A DNA stretch of 7,192 nt from Flavobacteriales bacterium. Lineage in GTDB: Bacteria; Bacteroidota; Bacteroidia; Flavobacteriales; Flavobacteriaceae. The stretch covers positions 12,778 to 19,969 of the forward strand of contig PAGT01000055.1 in assembly GCA_002705485.1 (NCBI GenBank), read 5' to 3'. Positions within the stretch are counted from its first letter, which is position 1; the number at the start of each line of letters is the position of its first letter. This document shows, one piece after another, positions 5,788 through 7,192 of this stretch. Position numbers and translations under genes: made by a program. The notes below the pieces were generated by a model, which saw only the letters and a list, made by a program, of their open reading frames with translations, searched no databases and had not been told where the DNA came from.

Positions 5788-6489
5788 ATGAACAAGTGGA
5801 TTTTCGCAATTTTTGGATATATTATTTTTAGAACCCCGGGAGCAATATTAGGTTTTCTTTTAGGAAGTTTAATCCAAAAAGGAAGCAGTATAACAATTAA
5901 TAAAATTACCCAACAAGATTTTGAATTAAATTTATTAGCGCTGGCTTCTCTAGTTATTAAAGCAGATGGTAGGGTTTCACAAAAGGAGTTAGATTTTGTA
6001 AGAAATTATTTTATTTCTGCTTATGGACAACAAAGAGCAAATCAAACATTTAGAATATTTAATAATCATTTAAAAAAAACAACGATATCAACACAAAAAA
6101 TTGGACAGCTTTTTAATAGATACTTGAGCAATGAAAGCAGACTGCAGGTGTTACATTTTTTATTTGGAATTGCCAATGCTGACGGTACGATTTCATCCAA
6201 AGAATTGGATAGGCTAAAGGAATTTTCCTATTTACTTAATTTGTCAAATCTTGATTATGAAAGTATAAAAGCGATGTTTGTTGAACAATTAGATAATGCT
6301 TACAAAATTTTAGAAGTTCAAAAAAATGACCCAATTGATGTAATTAAAAGATCTTATAGAGACATGGCGAAAAAACATCATCCTGATAAAGTCCAACATC
6401 TTGGAGAAGCCTATGTGAAAGCCTCGCAAGAGAAATTCCAAAAAATTCAAAAAGCATACGAAAAGATTAAAACAGAAAGAGGTTTTTAA
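5788..6489 (+). CDS. DjlA-like membrane co-chaperone (TerB-like plus DnaJ domain)
   Basis: A 233-residue protein with three parts, in the same order as E. coli DjlA. Residues about 5-29 are one hydrophobic segment with glycines spaced by four (Gly18, 22, 26), recalling the glycine-rich dimerising TM segment of DjlA. Residues about 46-160 are a helical TerB-like domain with two related acidic motifs, KADGRVSQKEL (58-68) and NADGTISSKEL (130-140), which resemble metal-binding loops. Residues about 169-231 are a J-domain with the HPD tripeptide at 198-200 in AKKHHPDKV, needed to stimulate DnaK ATPase. By family knowledge it would be a type III J-protein anchored in the inner membrane that recruits DnaK; the client is unknown. 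It is somewhat shorter than E. coli DjlA. A perfect TAACTTTG box lies just upstream and the HupE-like gene begins 38 bp downstream, probably in the same transcript. Confidence 0.88.
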   Translation: MNKWIFAIFGYIIFRTPGAILGFLLGSLIQKGSSITINKITQQDFELNLLALASLVIKADGRVSQKELDFVRNYFISAYGQQRANQTFRIFNNHLKKTTISTQKIGQLFNRYLSNESRLQVLHFLFGIANADGTISSKELDRLKEFSYLLNLSNLDYESIKAMFVEQLDNAYKILEVQKNDPIDVIKRSYRDMAKKHHPDKVQHLGEAYVKASQEKFQKIQKAYEKIKTERGF

Positions 6490-6527
6490 AAATAAGATTT
6501 TGTAGTTTAGATCAATTACAGAAAATA

Positions 6528-7100
6528 ATGGAGGATATTCTATTTTACTTTCAATTAGGGTTAACACATGTTCTGGATTTTAATGCCTACGACCACATGT
6601 TATTTTTAATTGCATTAACAATTCCATATTCTTTTAAAAAATTCAAAACAGTTTTCTGGATTGTAACTTTTTTCACTTTAGGACATACTCTTTCACTGTT
6701 TATTTCTGCCTATGAAATTTATAGACCCAATGAGAACTTGATAGAAATTCTAATACCTGTGACTATTATTCTAACAGCCCTTGGTAATGTTATTTTTATT
6801 TCAAGAAAGAACTATAATAAAGCTTCTAGCTTTTTTATTTCACTAAGTTTTGGGATAATTCATGGCTTTGGTTTTGGAAATTATTTTAATCAAATTTCTT
6901 TTCCTTTGGAATCAAAAGTTGCACCTTTAGTTGGTTTTTCATTTGGAGTCGAATTTTCTCAATTAATAATAGTATTGATTATTTTTATTGCAAATTTTCT
7001 AGTAATGAAAACTTTTAATGTTCAACACACAAAATATATAACTATGGTATCTATTTTTATTGTTGGTTTTTCATTTAATATGATTTTAAATAGTTTTTAA
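6528..7100 (+). CDS. HupE/UreJ-family integral membrane protein
   Basis: A 190-residue protein made mostly of hydrophobic segments, about five to seven TM helices (for example near 25-33, 43-60, 72-92, 100-118, 134-160 and 170-187). Polar residues typical of HupE/UreJ proteins lie in or near membrane segments: GLTHVLDFNAYDHMLF (11-26; His14, Asp22, His23), FTLGHTLSL (49-57; His53), IIHGFGFG (110-117; His112) and FSFGVEFSQL (137-146; Glu142). Characterised relatives are linked to hydrogenase or urease maturation as possible nickel or cobalt permeases. No hydrogenase or urease gene is nearby, and the flavobacterial members are widespread without such partners, so substrate and role are open. 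There is no separate signal peptide. The next gene starts after a single base, suggesting a shared transcript with the deaminase and the upstream DjlA-like gene. Confidence 0.85.
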   Translation: MEDILFYFQLGLTHVLDFNAYDHMLFLIALTIPYSFKKFKTVFWIVTFFTLGHTLSLFISAYEIYRPNENLIEILIPVTIILTALGNVIFISRKNYNKASSFFISLSFGIIHGFGFGNYFNQISFPLESKVAPLVGFSFGVEFSQLIIVLIIFIANFLVMKTFNVQHTKYITMVSIFIVGFSFNMILNSF

Positions 7101-7101
7101 A

Positions 7102-7192
7102 ATGAGTAATAAAAAACAAACCAAATATGACGTAGCTTATCTAAAAATGGCTTTGGAATGGGCGAAACTTTCTTATTGCAAGAGAAGACAAG
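7102..7192 (+). CDS. Probable dCMP deaminase family protein, N-terminal part (cut at window edge)
   Basis: An ATG at 7102, one base after the HupE-like stop, opens a frame that continues to the window end (30 full codons). The peptide contains YDVAYLKMALEWAKLSYCKR (9-28), then RQ, which matches my memory of the N-terminus of Bacteroidota dCMP/deoxycytidylate deaminases (ComEB type), where a VGALIV segment and the zinc motifs HAE and PCxxC would follow. Those catalytic motifs lie outside the window, so the call rests on N-terminal similarity and the tight gene order only. If correct, it would convert dCMP to dUMP in the cytoplasm to supply dTMP synthesis. Confidence 0.75.
   Translation, partial: MSNKKQTKYDVAYLKMALEWAKLSYCKRRQ

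Noticed and set aside
5523..5831. Plus-strand open frame of 102 codons crossing the divergent spacer
   Set aside because: It overlaps the bacilliredoxin active-site region on the other strand and the start of the DjlA-like gene in another frame; both of those have family motifs.
6310..6567. Minus-strand open frame over the J-domain and HupE start
   Set aside because: Antisense to the HPD-containing J-domain; low-complexity Phe/Leu-rich peptide expected from complementing Lys-rich codons.
1..7192. Mobile element, CRISPR, defence system or structural RNA
   Set aside because: No transposase, integrase, terminal inverted repeats, regular repeat-spacer pattern, tRNA-like cloverleaf or defence domains were seen; almost all bases are accounted for by conserved housekeeping-type genes.

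Overview
This window looks like ordinary core chromosome from a low-GC member of the Bacteroidota, most likely a flavobacterium (Flavobacteriales, possibly marine). The evidence is the strong A+T bias, Lys/Asn/Ile-rich proteins, the lack of clear Shine-Dalgarno sequences, several TAnnTTTG-type -7 promoter boxes, and the family content: a HemA / AraC / HemH cluster, a bacilliredoxin of the BrxA/BrxB type, a HupE/UreJ protein next to a dCMP-deaminase-like start. No rRNA, tRNA, CRISPR array, IS element, phage gene or defence system is visible.

Layout. (1) Positions 1-273, minus strand: the N-terminal 91 codons of glutamyl-tRNA reductase (hemA), first enzyme of the C5 heme pathway, cut by the window edge. 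(2) Positions 274-463: a divergent regulatory spacer with three TAACG repeats at 20-21 bp spacing. (3) Positions 464-3756, plus strand: an AraC-family regulator, ferrochelatase (hemH, overlapping the regulator's stop by one base) and a HemY-type FAD protoporphyrinogen oxidase. Together with hemA this places the first and last two steps of heme synthesis around one regulator. (4) Positions 3835-5295: a membrane sensor histidine kinase with an NtrY-like H-box and no response regulator beside it. (5) Positions 5306-5716, minus strand: a CGC-motif bacilliredoxin, convergent with the kinase across a 10-bp gap lying in a palindrome that contains both stop codons. (6) Positions 5788-7192, plus strand: a DjlA-like membrane co-chaperone (TM + TerB-like + DnaJ domains), a HupE/UreJ-like membrane protein, and the first 30 codons of a probable dCMP deaminase.

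How the parts fit. The AraC regulator, its operator-like repeats, hemA and hemH form a plausible heme-control unit: the regulator could act in both directions from the spacer. The bacilliredoxin and the DjlA-like chaperone are divergently transcribed from a 71-bp spacer with a -7 box on each strand. I found no convincing evidence of an undescribed system. The most worthwhile leads are the phased repeats between hemA and araC, the cysteine-rich insert in ferrochelatase, and the symmetric stop-codon palindrome.
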